Source of the DNA: Rothia amarae | GTDB taxonomy: Bacteria; Actinomycetota; Actinomycetes; Actinomycetales; Micrococcaceae | Reading direction: 5' to 3' | Length of the DNA: 64,000 nucleotides | Assembly (NCBI RefSeq): GCF_014705945.2 | Contig: NZ_CP061538.1 | Span: 806,001-870,000 of the forward strand | Shown here: one piece after another, positions 17,571-27,600 of the stretch | Position numbering within the stretch: the stretch's first letter is position 1 | Layout: each line of letters begins with the position of its first letter | Translations under genes and position numbers: made by a program | Notes under the pieces: generated by a model | The model's database searches: none | The model's input: only the letters and a program-made list of their open reading frames with translations | What the model was told of the DNA's origin: nothing

Positions 17571-18896
17571 GTGACTGTTTCTGAAGAATTATTTGCCCGC
17601 TCTCAAAAGGTAATTCCCGGCGGCGTGAATTCCCCTGTTCGCGCCTTTAACTCTGTAGGCGGTACTCCTGCTTTCATGGTGGAGGCGCAGGGGCCGTACC
17701 TGACCGATGCTGATGGCCGTAATTATGTGGATCTGGTTATGAGCTGGGGCCCGAGCTTGTTAGGGCATAAGGATTCGCGCGTTATTGAAGCGGTTCATGC
17801 TGCCGTGGAGCACGGTCTTTCTTTTGGTGCGTCTACCGAATCTGAGACTCGTCTGGCTGAGCTGGTAGTTTCCCGTATGAACGATGTTCTGCCCGGCGCT
17901 ATCGATCAGATTCGCATGGTCTCTACCGGTACGGAAGCTACCATGACGGCGATTCGCTTGGCACGCGGTTATACCGGCAGGGATAAGATCATCAAGTTTG
18001 CCGGCTGCTACCACGGGCATGTTGACTCCTTGCTCTCCGAGGCTGGTTCGGGCGTGGCTACCTTGGCAATGCCCGGTTCGGCAGGCGTAACGGAGGCTAC
18101 CGCGGCTGAAACCATTGTGTTGCCCTATAACGATTTGGATGCAGTCCGCGCAGCTTTTGCCGCTCACGAGGGGCAGATTGCCGCAGTCATTACCGAGGCA
18201 GCTCCTTGCAACATGGGTGTAGTTACCCCTGCCGAGGGATTTAACCGCGGACTGCGGGAGATTACCCAAGAGCATGGCGCGCTGATGGTCTTCGACGAGG
18301 TATTGACCGGTTTTCGCGTGTCTTCGGCTGGCTATTGGGGCTTTGCATCACCCGACGACGGCGGGTGGGTTCCCGATATTTTCACCTTCGGAAAGGTGAT
18401 TGGCGGCGGTATGCCCATCGCAGCGTTGGGCGGTAAACGAAAAATCATGGAGTATCTTGCTCCCACCGGCCCGGTGTATCAGGCTGGTACGCTCTCGGGT
18501 AATCCGATTTCGATGGCGGCAGGTTTGGCTACCTTGCAGGCGGCAGACGCTGAGGTTTATCAGAGCATCGATGCCAAATCCCGCCAACTGCAGCAAGCGA
18601 TTGTCGAAGCCTTCGATGCCCAGGGGCTGAATTATTCGATTCAAACTGCTGGAAATCTGTTCTCGGTGGCTTTCGGTACGGCTGAAAACGGCGTCCATAA
18701 CTACGCGGATATCAAGAATTCTGAGACTTTCCGCTATGCGCCGTTCTTCCACTCCATGCTAAACGCGGGCGTCTACTTACCGCCGAGCGCTTTCGAGGCG
18801 TGGTTCTTATCATCGGCTCATACCGATGCTGTGATGGATCGAATCATTGCTGCGCTTCCCGATGCCGCAGAGGCAGCAGCTCAGGCTACCGCCTAA
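17571..18896 (+). CDS. hemL: Glutamate-1-semialdehyde 2,1-aminomutase
   Basis: 441 residues; converts glutamate-1-semialdehyde to 5-aminolevulinate with PLP or PMP. Signatures: [11 protein letters not shown] at the start, [28 protein letters not shown], the Asp in [12 protein letters not shown] and the PLP lysine Lys275 in [12 protein letters not shown]. Start is GTG 17571 with AAAAGGA upstream. A 111-base gap after hemB, with a TAGACT -10-like box at 17530, suggests it can also be transcribed alone. A terminator follows. Confidence 0.95.
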   Translation: MTVSEELFARSQKVIPGGVNSPVRAFNSVGGTPAFMVEAQGPYLTDADGRNYVDLVMSWGPSLLGHKDSRVIEAVHAAVEHGLSFGASTESETRLAELVVSRMNDVLPGAIDQIRMVSTGTEATMTAIRLARGYTGRDKIIKFAGCYHGHVDSLLSEAGSGVATLAMPGSAGVTEATAAETIVLPYNDLDAVRAAFAAHEGQIAAVITEAAPCNMGVVTPAEGFNRGLREITQEHGALMVFDEVLTGFRVSSAGYWGFASPDDGGWVPDIFTFGKVIGGGMPIAALGGKRKIMEYLAPTGPVYQAGTLSGNPISMAAGLATLQAADAEVYQSIDAKSRQLQQAIVEAFDAQGLNYSIQTAGNLFSVAFGTAENGVHNYADIKNSETFRYAPFFHSMLNAGVYLPPSAFEAWFLSSAHTDAVMDRIIAALPDAAEAAAQATA

Positions 18897-18931
18897 CACC
18901 AATAGTAAGAGACTATTTTCTCTATAACGAT

Positions 18932-18963
18932 GCCCCGGTATTCTCACCAGAGAGTGCCGGGGC
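18932..18963. terminator. Terminator between hemL and the ThrE-like gene
   Basis: GCCCCGG (18932-18938) pairs with CCGGGGC (18957-18963), with further pairing of TTCTC/AGAG in the loop. It lies between convergent genes. Confidence 0.6.
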
Positions 18964-18983
18964 GTCGTCTTCTCACCGCATCA

Positions 18984-20333
18984 TTAGCGTAAATGAGCAT
19001 GGGAATCATACGTGCGGACTTTTTGAAGATCTCTGTTGAAAAGCCAGTTCTCATCGGTGACAAAACGGGAGATTACTAAGCCACTACCAATAGCTAAGAA
19101 AATCAGAAAAACATCAACCATGCCGGAAATCGCATCCGTGAGATTACCGTTAGAAAGATACGCCATGGAACGGTAGAACATCACCCCCGGTACCATAGTG
19201 ACAACAGCAGGCACTGAGAGCGAAATACGGGAATACTTCCGCCCATGGAGCGGTGAGATGAGTTCAGCCAGAAGAGCAGCGACGAGCGCGGCCAGAAAAA
19301 CCGAAATCTGCGGCGTCAAACCAGCTTCGGTGAGAAATAGACGAGCTGGGTTAACTAGCGCCGCTATAAATCCTGCCCATAAACAGGCAAAGGGGAGCGC
19401 TGAGAAGAGCATGGCGAAACCATAGGCTGCAATAAACGAAGCAACCATTTGGAGTGAATAACGCATCCAAGGGGTCATAGGCGCTGGGGTGGCGACGTCC
19501 AAAGGGAGCTCGAAGAGGAACGCCAGAATCCATACTGCAGCGGATGCGCTCACCAGCAATAGAGCAACATAGGTGAGCCGTGAAATCGCCGCCGAAAAGT
19601 CGAAGCGGGCAAGATCGAGCATACCTGTGACCAAAGGAAAACCTGGCACTAAGAAAAGAATGGAAGAAATGAAGCCCACCATATGGTTCGGAGCAATCAG
19701 TGAAGCTGAGGCAAGGACACCAATCGTACCGCTATAGATTCCTGCTGAAATTACACCACACACAAACCAAATCGCCAGATGATTGACCTCGCGATGCATC
19801 AAAAGGGTACGAATCAACTGACCAATGCCAGCTGCACCGAAAACTACAAGGCACCCCACCAAGCCACCACCATTAAGGAAAGCAAAGCCTGCACACGCGA
19901 AAGCTGCAGCCAATGCCAACCAAAATTTTGAATAGAGATGGGGGAGCGTGGCGATCCGATCAATCTCAGCGGAAGCTGCTTGAGGGGAAATTTTCTCGGG
20001 TAGATTTGAGACAAAATCGCTGAGTAAATCCATCCGATAGGCAGAAATGCCCATGACTCGTTGCTCAGCAATTTCAGTGCGAAAATTGCCGGTAGAGTAC
20101 GCAGTAGTAGTAATTTCGGTAAAAGAGACCTGCGAATGATGCTCTTCCAAACCCACCGCACGAGCTAGCCGTGCCATGGATGCTTTGACCCGGTAGGCGC
20201 TCGCTCCAGACTTCAACAGGAGCAACCCGAGTTTCAGCACAACACCTGATTGGGCCACGAGATGCTCGTGCTGGGAGCGGGTGGACCCTAGATAGATGCT
20301 ATTGGTGGGCGGAACCATAGACGAATCAGCCAC
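18984..20333 (-). CDS. Threonine/serine exporter (ThrE family)
   Basis: 449 residues. The N-terminal cytoplasmic half shows the ThrE hallmarks LLLKSGASAYRVKASMARLARAVGL and the hydrolase-like QVSFTEITTTAY; about ten hydrophobic helices follow, split into the ThrE and ThrE_2 halves, including AVVTMVPGVMFYRSMAYL. The Corynebacterium glutamicum homologue exports threonine and serine by proton motive force; that substrate is transferred by family. Start is GTG 20333 with GAGAGGG six bases upstream. Adjacent genes give no pathway link. Confidence 0.82.
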   Translation of the reverse strand: MADSSMVPPTNSIYLGSTRSQHEHLVAQSGVVLKLGLLLLKSGASAYRVKASMARLARAVGLEEHHSQVSFTEITTTAYSTGNFRTEIAEQRVMGISAYRMDLLSDFVSNLPEKISPQAASAEIDRIATLPHLYSKFWLALAAAFACAGFAFLNGGGLVGCLVVFGAAGIGQLIRTLLMHREVNHLAIWFVCGVISAGIYSGTIGVLASASLIAPNHMVGFISSILFLVPGFPLVTGMLDLARFDFSAAISRLTYVALLLVSASAAVWILAFLFELPLDVATPAPMTPWMRYSLQMVASFIAAYGFAMLFSALPFACLWAGFIAALVNPARLFLTEAGLTPQISVFLAALVAALLAELISPLHGRKYSRISLSVPAVVTMVPGVMFYRSMAYLSNGNLTDAISGMVDVFLIFLAIGSGLVISRFVTDENWLFNRDLQKVRTYDSHAHLR

Positions 20334-20418
20334 AATAATCCCTCTCGAATGGAATCAGAATCGATTCAATGGTGGCATCCATTGAGCAGAAGCAGGTCGC
20401 GTGTAAACGCGATGTTAC

Positions 20419-21108
20419 TCACCTAGCAGTACGCACAGGCCATGAACCATCGATAACTTCGTTCTTTCCCTGGCGCTGCAGATAATCCTGAAATTCAGCA
20501 GCCTGAGCGCGTGCCCAACCTATTTGTTCTTCGTGCAAAGACTGAGCATCTACAATAATTTGCGGATACTGCTGAGCCATCGCTGCAAGCAACCGCTCTG
20601 CCGCCATCGCGTCGTCCTTAGAGGTATGAGCATTTTCCAAACTCACGCCGTATTCGGCGCTCAGAACTTCGAGGGTGCGCTTACCTTTTTTGAACTTGTG
20701 CACCTGTTTATTGATGACGTAAGGGTCAAGTACCGGATAGCAGGTGAGCTCAGGGAAGTCATAGCGTTTGAGCTCGTGATGAAGCACCGAAAAATCGTAG
20801 GCGGCATTGAATGCAATAACGGGCACGCCGTCATGAAAGAGACCGCCGAGAGCCATTGCCAGCTCGTAGACCACCTCGCGGGCATCTCGCCCGTGTTCTT
20901 GGGCGTATTCGGTAGTGATTCCGTGAACTGCCGCGGCTTGCTCCGGTATTTCTACACCGGGGTTGGCTAGCCACTCGCCAGAACGCAGCACTGTGCCATC
21001 GGGATTGACCAAAACCAGCGACGCCGTCACGATACGGGCTGTTGAGGGATCAATTCCAGTGGTTTCTAAGTCAAAGGTGGCGCGGGGTAGCTCAGTCCAT
21101 GCAGTCAT
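20419..21108 (-). CDS. DEDDh 3'-5' exonuclease (DnaQ / Pol III epsilon-like)
   Basis: About 229 residues. Exo I is ATFDLETTGIDPS near the N-terminus, Exo II is FNAAYDFSVLHHEL, and Exo III is AHTSKDDAMAAERLL with the His four residues before the last Asp, giving the DEDDh set. Free-standing proteins of this type act as proofreading or repair exonucleases; no BRCT or helicase domain is fused. I place the start at ATG 21108, six bases after a TATAGT -10 box (leaderless); an ATG at 21165 would add 19 residues that have no ribosome site and no family similarity. Confidence 0.82.
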   Translation of the reverse strand: MTAWTELPRATFDLETTGIDPSTARIVTASLVLVNPDGTVLRSGEWLANPGVEIPEQAAAVHGITTEYAQEHGRDAREVVYELAMALGGLFHDGVPVIAFNAAYDFSVLHHELKRYDFPELTCYPVLDPYVINKQVHKFKKGKRTLEVLSAEYGVSLENAHTSKDDAMAAERLLAAMAQQYPQIIVDAQSLHEEQIGWARAQAAEFQDYLQRQGKNEVIDGSWPVRTAR

Positions 21109-21114
21109 GGAACG

Positions 21115-21120
21115 ACTATA
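21115..21120 (-). promoter_or_regulatory. -10 box for leaderless exonuclease mRNA
   Basis: TATAGT on the minus strand, six bases before ATG 21108. Confidence 0.45.
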
Positions 21121-21296
21121 TAACTTCTGAGAAAATTCTTCGATTCTCAGATTTCCTGCTGTCATGAAGGGAAAAATTACTTATCTTGTCAGTCGTCTTT
21201 GCCATAGTTCTGACATAGTCTTGAAGAACCCGCCTGCTAGCAGATAGAAATTGCAGGGAAAACAGGGGTAGAAGAGAGAAGGATAGAGCGCACAAC

Positions 21297-24200
21297 ATGA
21301 ACCAGAAATTATCAGGTTTGCCCCAGCACGAACTCATCCTCGGTGCACCAGGAACCGGCAAGACCGAGGGCATAATAGAGCGTGCCCACCGCTTTCTCTC
21401 AGAGGGCGCAGACCCCGCCTCTTTGCTGATACTCACCCCCACCCGTCAATCTGCTACTCGCATACGCGAAGAACTCACTGCCCGGGCGCAAACCACCATG
21501 TCTTCCGCGCCGATTCGCGCTTGGCAGGCATATGCCTTTGATGTTCTCCGACGAGCGCATGCTTTAGGCATCCTGCCCGGTCTAGAGTTCTCTCCCAAAC
21601 TCATTTCCGGTCCAGAACAGGACGTCATGATTGCCGAGCTTCTCGCCGGACATAGCCGGGGAGAAGGTCTAGCAGTGTTCTGGCCCGTGGATTTACATGA
21701 AGCTCTAGGAACACGGGGTTTCCGCCACGAAATACGCGATTTCTTTGACCGCATGGCCGAATACAACCTCACCTCCGAGCACGTCAAAGAACTAGCCCAG
21801 CACTGGGACCATCCAGAATGGGCGGCAGCGGCGCAACTATATACTGAATATCAGCAGATACGCCGCCTACGGATGCCCAACGCTTTTGACCCTGCGGCAT
21901 TGATTCATCAGGCAACGGAAACATTCCTGAAAAACCCTGAATTCCTAACTGCCGAACGTGCTCAACTGCAACTGGTTTTGGTAGACGATATGCAGGAGGC
22001 TACGCCCTCTATTTTTCGCCTTCTGCGCGTCTTAGCAGATTCAGAAAGTTCAGCAGAACCTGCCCCTGTATTTAGCGTGACGGTATGCACCGACACCGTA
22101 GTTCAAGGTTTCCGCGGCGCCCGTCCTACTCTCGCGAGCCAGCTTGAAGATATCTTGAATCACCCGCACCGAGACATGCTCGATGTTTCTTATAGAATGC
22201 CTCCTGACATCGCGCGCTCCTGGGAATCGGTAGCAACCCGCATTCCCGTCGTCGCCCAGGCACGGCATAGCCGTGATCTCACCGAACCGGTGGGTGATAC
22301 CCAGGAACAGGCACTGTGGAATTTAGGCGACGACGGCACCCTGCTGGACCCCGAAAAGTCCCAGGACAATCGCCCTATCGTACAAGGGTTGACAGTCGAA
22401 ACAGCCCAGCATGAATCACGTCTGATAGCGCAAATGCTTTTGGAAGATCATCTTTACCGAGGCAAAGCTTTTTCGCGTTCAGCGGTGATCGTCCGAAATG
22501 GTTCGGATGTTTCTCGTATCAAACGGGTTTTGGTGGGGCAAGGTATTCCCGTGCAAACGTCTTCTGCGCTCACACCTGTGCGTGATGAACCCGCGGTGCG
22601 CCCCTTCCTTGATGCCCTTTCGCTGATTCTTCTTGCTCCTTCTCCGCGCTCGTCTGAGGATGAAACTGAACCTGGTCAAGAAGAAACCCATACTCAGCGC
22701 CCTGCTCAAGGATGGGGAGTTGATACTGCATTGTCTCTTCTGACCTCCCGCTTGGGAGGTGCTTCTCCCATGGACGTACGCCGTCTCAGGCAGAGATTGC
22801 GCGCCGAAGAACTCCGAGCCGGAGGAACACGGTCCAGCGATGATTTGCTGGTGGAAGCGCTCTTGAACCCCAGCAACTTGCCGGCGGGAAATGCCGGAGC
22901 TGCTGCACGTCGAATCAGCAATGTTTTGGCGGCGGGAACCGAAGCTCTACAACAAGAAGGTGGAACGGCTGAAACGGTGCTCTGGGCGCTGTGGGAGGCA
23001 TCGGGTCTTGCCCAACCTTGGCGAGAACAAGCCCTCTCTCAAGGAGTAGGAGCCGACCGCGCGCACCGCGACTTAGATGCCATGCTCGGATTATTCGAGG
23101 CAGCTGCTCGCTACGTTGACCAGATGCCCGGTGCCACCGCCGCACAGTTCTTGGATTACATTGATTCCCAAGATTTGCCGATGGATACCCTAGCTCAGCG
23201 GGCAAATTCTTACGATGCCGTTGAGATCCTTACCCCCGCACTCGCAGCGGGGAGGCAGTGGGACACTGTCTATATCGCCGGATTGCAAGAGGGCACCTGG
23301 CCCAACACCACCATTCGTGGTTCTTTACTGAATACCCAGCAACTCACCGATATTTTTGATGTGGGTCCGCAAGCAGCCGCGACTGTCTCTATCGGCGATC
23401 GAATACGAGATACCCGCTACGATGAGTTACGGCAATTCTCTACGGCTGTTTCCCGCGCCAGCGAACGCCTCATCTGTACTGCGGTTTCCTCGGTTGATGA
23501 CGCACCGAGCGAATTTCTCGATATGGTAGCGCCAGCTCCAGAGGGGCAGCGCACCAACGTAGAAGTGCGGCGTCCTATGACCTTGCGCGCTCTCATCGCT
23601 GAGCTTCGCCAGTGGGCAGAAAAACAGGACGACGATTTCCACCGAGCACAGGCGGCAACTGAAATTTTGCATCGGCTCAATGATCCTGCCCAAACAGCGG
23701 GAGCCCACCTACCCGGTGTTCACCCTGCTACCTGGTGGGGTCTGCTACCGATTTCTTCAACTGGCGCAGGGTTCGGGGAGAACGAGCCAATTCCCATCTC
23801 ACCGTCCCGGGTAGCCGAAATTCACCGCTCACCTCTGGACTGGTTTGTTTCCGCTTCCAAAGCAGAGGCGGCCACAGACCTATCGCGAACACTCGGTACT
23901 CTGGTACACGAACTTGCTGAAGACATGCCAGATGCTCCCCGGCATCAACTACTCGATGAATTACACCAGCGCATCAAACAACTGAACTTGCCAGATACGT
24001 GGGAGTCAGCGCAGGTGATAGAGCGTGCGGAAACAATGGTGCGAAAGTTTGCGCAGTACACCGCAGATCTTTCCACGCTGGGGCGCAAACTGGTGGGTGT
24101 TGAAGGTGCCTTTAGTGTACTCATTCCCGGGCCAGCGCGGGATGCTCTTCTGAGCGGACGAGTGGATCGACTAGAAGTGGACTCGCTGGGCAGATTCGTG

Positions 24201-24626
24201 ATTATTGACTTGAAAACAGGCTCCACCCAGCCCACCAAAGCTGACCTGCAGAAGCACCCTCAGCTCGCCTCTTACCAGGTTGCATTGGAAGCTGGCGCAG
24301 GTGAGCACATGGCGCAAGCTTTTAGCGAGCACCATCTATCGCTACCCAACAAGCTGAAATTCGAGGGTCTTCAGGAACTTTCCGGTGGAGCCTTCCTCAT
24401 TCAACTAGGTAGAGATACCAAGACGTACATAGAGCAAGAACAACCGGCTCTCACTTCTTCAAGCACTTGGGCTGTTGAACTCATTAATCGAGCGGCCGAA
24501 CTGATTGCGGGCAACCATGTGGAGGCACGGCATACGTCGTCCTCCAGCAGTTCTTTCGGCATTCAATGCAAACTTCCCGATATCTGCCCGCTGTGCAACC
24601 GCGGCCGCCAGGTCACTCAGAATTAG
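21297..24626 (+). CDS. adnA: AdnA-like helicase-nuclease subunit (UvrD motor plus RecB-type nuclease)
   Basis: 1109 residues. The N-terminus has Walker A GAPGTGKT (about 16-23) and LLILTPTRQSATRIREEL; Walker B is the variant LVLVDDMQEA. Later motor motifs include DAVEILTPALAAGRQWDTVYIAGL. The C-terminal PD-(D/E)XK nuclease has HELAED, GRVDRLEVDSLGRFVIIDLKTGS and HPQLASYQVAL, so it should be active. It ends with a Cys cluster CKLPDICPLC. By order and architecture this is the partner of the next gene in the AdnAB machine that resects double-strand breaks in actinobacteria. The gap to adnB is seven bases. Confidence 0.82.
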   Translation: MNQKLSGLPQHELILGAPGTGKTEGIIERAHRFLSEGADPASLLILTPTRQSATRIREELTARAQTTMSSAPIRAWQAYAFDVLRRAHALGILPGLEFSPKLISGPEQDVMIAELLAGHSRGEGLAVFWPVDLHEALGTRGFRHEIRDFFDRMAEYNLTSEHVKELAQHWDHPEWAAAAQLYTEYQQIRRLRMPNAFDPAALIHQATETFLKNPEFLTAERAQLQLVLVDDMQEATPSIFRLLRVLADSESSAEPAPVFSVTVCTDTVVQGFRGARPTLASQLEDILNHPHRDMLDVSYRMPPDIARSWESVATRIPVVAQARHSRDLTEPVGDTQEQALWNLGDDGTLLDPEKSQDNRPIVQGLTVETAQHESRLIAQMLLEDHLYRGKAFSRSAVIVRNGSDVSRIKRVLVGQGIPVQTSSALTPVRDEPAVRPFLDALSLILLAPSPRSSEDETEPGQEETHTQRPAQGWGVDTALSLLTSRLGGASPMDVRRLRQRLRAEELRAGGTRSSDDLLVEALLNPSNLPAGNAGAAARRISNVLAAGTEALQQEGGTAETVLWALWEASGLAQPWREQALSQGVGADRAHRDLDAMLGLFEAAARYVDQMPGATAAQFLDYIDSQDLPMDTLAQRANSYDAVEILTPALAAGRQWDTVYIAGLQEGTWPNTTIRGSLLNTQQLTDIFDVGPQAAATVSIGDRIRDTRYDELRQFSTAVSRASERLICTAVSSVDDAPSEFLDMVAPAPEGQRTNVEVRRPMTLRALIAELRQWAEKQDDDFHRAQAATEILHRLNDPAQTAGAHLPGVHPATWWGLLPISSTGAGFGENEPIPISPSRVAEIHRSPLDWFVSASKAEAATDLSRTLGTLVHELAEDMPDAPRHQLLDELHQRIKQLNLPDTWESAQVIERAETMVRKFAQYTADLSTLGRKLVGVEGAFSVLIPGPARDALLSGRVDRLEVDSLGRFVIIDLKTGSTQPTKADLQKHPQLASYQVALEAGAGEHMAQAFSEHHLSLPNKLKFEGLQELSGGAFLIQLGRDTKTYIEQEQPALTSSSTWAVELINRAAELIAGNHVEARHTSSSSSSFGIQCKLPDICPLCNRGRQVTQN

Positions 24627-24633
24627 GTCTACG

Positions 24634-27600
24634 ATGCAACAACATTTATATACTCCCGAAGAAATTGCCGATGCTCTGGGACGTCCGCGCCCTACAGTTG
24701 AACAGTCAGCGATTATTGCCTCCCCCCTCACCCCGCGTTTGGTCGTGGCAGGCGCCGGATCGGGTAAGACGGCGACCATGGTGGATCGTGTGGTCTGGCT
24801 TGTAGCCAACGGATTAGTTCGAGCCGATCAAGTGCTGGGCGTCACCTTTACCCGCAAAGCCGCCGGTGAACTACGGGAGCGTATGCGTATGCGCTTGGAA
24901 CAGCTACGCCGCTTAGACATGGTGCGTACTCCGCAGAATGAGGAAAATGCCCCGGTTTCAGATCCCAGTGTTTCCACCTACCACTCCTATGCCAATACGT
25001 TAGTGGCGAATTACGGTCTGCGACTGGGGATTGAACAGGATGCGCAGATGCTGGGTAGCGCACAGGCATGGCAGCTGGTCGCACAGCTGGTTGAGTTTGT
25101 AGATCCCAAACTGTTGCCGGTTGATCCGCCGTCGAAAAAGAGCATCATCGAGGGCGTGATGCAACTGGCAGGGGAGTGCTCCGAGCACCTCATTGACCCC
25201 GAAACCATCATTGAATGGTGCCAGCAGCAAATTGCCGCATTAGAAAACATCGATAAACCCGGGGCTGTGAGCGAGCGGAACAAACTGGTACAAAGGCTTC
25301 ACAACCGTGTTTTCTATGCTCTTTTAGTGCAGCAGTATTCTCGCTTGAAGAAGCAAATGCAGGTTATGGACTATGGCGATTTAGTGGCGTTAGCTGCGCG
25401 TATAGCCCGCGAGATACCGCAGGCAAGTGCCACGGAGCGGGATCGTTTCAAGGTGGTCTTGCTGGACGAATTTCAAGATACGTCCCATGCTCAGATGCAG
25501 TTATTTTCCGATTTGTTTGGCGGAACAAAGGGGCGCGAAGAACATCCGGTCATGGCGGTGGGCGACCCCAAGCAATCCATTTATGGTTTCCGCGGGGCAT
25601 CCGACGGCCAGCTGTTTAGCTTCTACAGCTACTTTCCCACCCAAGACACCACCGCAAGTTATCTGACCGTCGCGTGGCGAAATGACACGGCAATTCTTCA
25701 TGCGGCTAACCGGGTAGCTGATCCGCTCAAAGTGCAACCCGCATGGGTTCGTTCACCTCACCAGGTGGACGTACCCGATTTGGTGGCCAGACCAGAACCG
25801 GGCGTCGGACAAGTGCTGATGGGCCGCTACCTCACTGACCAAGAAGAGGCTCGCTCGATGGTAGAGAAAATAGCCCAGGAACGAGCCCATCATGCTCACC
25901 GTCCTCTGACCGAAATGCCCACTATGGCAGTGCTGTGTAAGAAACGCGCCATGATGGAACCTATCCGCCAGGCATGTGAAGAGTTGGGTGTTCCCTATCA
26001 AATCGTTGGATTGGGAGGTTTGCTGGATACCCCTGAAGTAATCGATATGGTCTCTGTCCTGCGAGTTCTTGCTGACCCGGGGCGCTCGGATGCCCTGATG
26101 CGTCTCATGGCAGGTGCCCGCTGGCGACTCGGTTTATCTGACCTGCTGGCATTGTCCGACTGGTCCACCCACCTTGCACGCGAGCGCGAGAAAGCTATTC
26201 GAGAAGGGCGCGCGGAGAACCTTTTTGCCGACTTGAGTGAGCAAGAACGGGCAGAAGAAGAGGCAAGGCAGGCGAGGGAGACCGTTTCGGATATTACGGA
26301 TCATTCCTCTTTGATTGAAGCGCTGGAAACCTTACCGAAACCGGGCTGGACGTCGGTCCGAGGTCGTTCACTGACCGAGGTGGGTCTGCAAAGGCTTCAG
26401 GCACTTGCTGCAGAATTCAGTTATCTTCGCCAATTTATGGCAGATGATATTTCAAGTTTGCTGGTAGAAATCGAGCGGACAATTCTGCTCGATATCGAGT
26501 TGGCGGCTAAGCCGGGGCGAGGGAACCATGAGGCGCGTCGAAATCTAGATGCCTTCCACGAGGTTGCCGCTCAGTATGCGATGAGCGCTCCGCGCATCAA
26601 CGCCACCCTACATGCAGGAGCGGCAGCGTTTCAGAACAGCGATGAGCTGACTGAAGACGACGAACGAATACTTCGTTTCAGCTTGACCGCATCGAGCGGA
26701 TCAGCCAGCGGAATTAACGGTTTCTTGGCATGGTTGGACGCCGCTGCTGCTGAAGAATCTGGGCTGGAAATGGCTGCTGAAGAGCCGCGTCATGATGCGG
26801 TGCAGATTCTGACGGTGCATGCCTCGAAGGGTCTTGAATGGGATCACGTCTACATTCCAGGGCTCTACCAAGGCGATTTTCCCCTGACAAAAGACGCGCG
26901 CTGGACCCAGAATTCGCAGACTGTTCCCTGGCCTCTACGCGGGGACAAGAACTTTTTGCCCGGGTGGAATCCCGACCACGAAAACCTCACTGATTTCAAG
27001 GCATATATAGGGCAGTTCAAAGAAGAAGCCCTGATACACAGTACTGCGGAGGAACGGCGTCTTGCCTACGTGGGTATCACGCGCGCTCGCACTCTTCTGA
27101 TGCTGGGCTCGGCAGCTTGGAAAGGGACCGCGAGTAAGCCTGTGCAAGCTTCTGAATTTTGGGAGGAACTGGCTGAGGAAGCACAATTGAGTCCCCAGCA
27201 TGATCCTGCGAGCGACATGCCGTTGATGCTGCGTACCTTGGACGAAACTCAGATAGGGGAGGAGAATCCTCAATCGGCGTCGCTCACCACCGCTCTATGG
27301 CCTTTTGACCCTCTGGACGGGCCCGAAATTATTCAGTGGAAGAACGAAGAAGAATGGGATCTGGCTCATGATGCAGGACATAGTTCAGAGAATACTTCCC
27401 CCTCTGCAGGTGAATCTATGACCACAGATATTCTTCGCGACCCGGCGGTTTCCCGGCGAGCGAGGCTTACCCGTGCCGCGCAAAACGTCCTTCGTGGTTC
27501 TGCGGAGGAGGGCGACTCGCCAGCTGTCATCGGAGGAGAACAAACCCAGCTGGACGGGCCTTCCATTGAGGATTGGCGTCAAGAAACCGAGCTACTCCTG

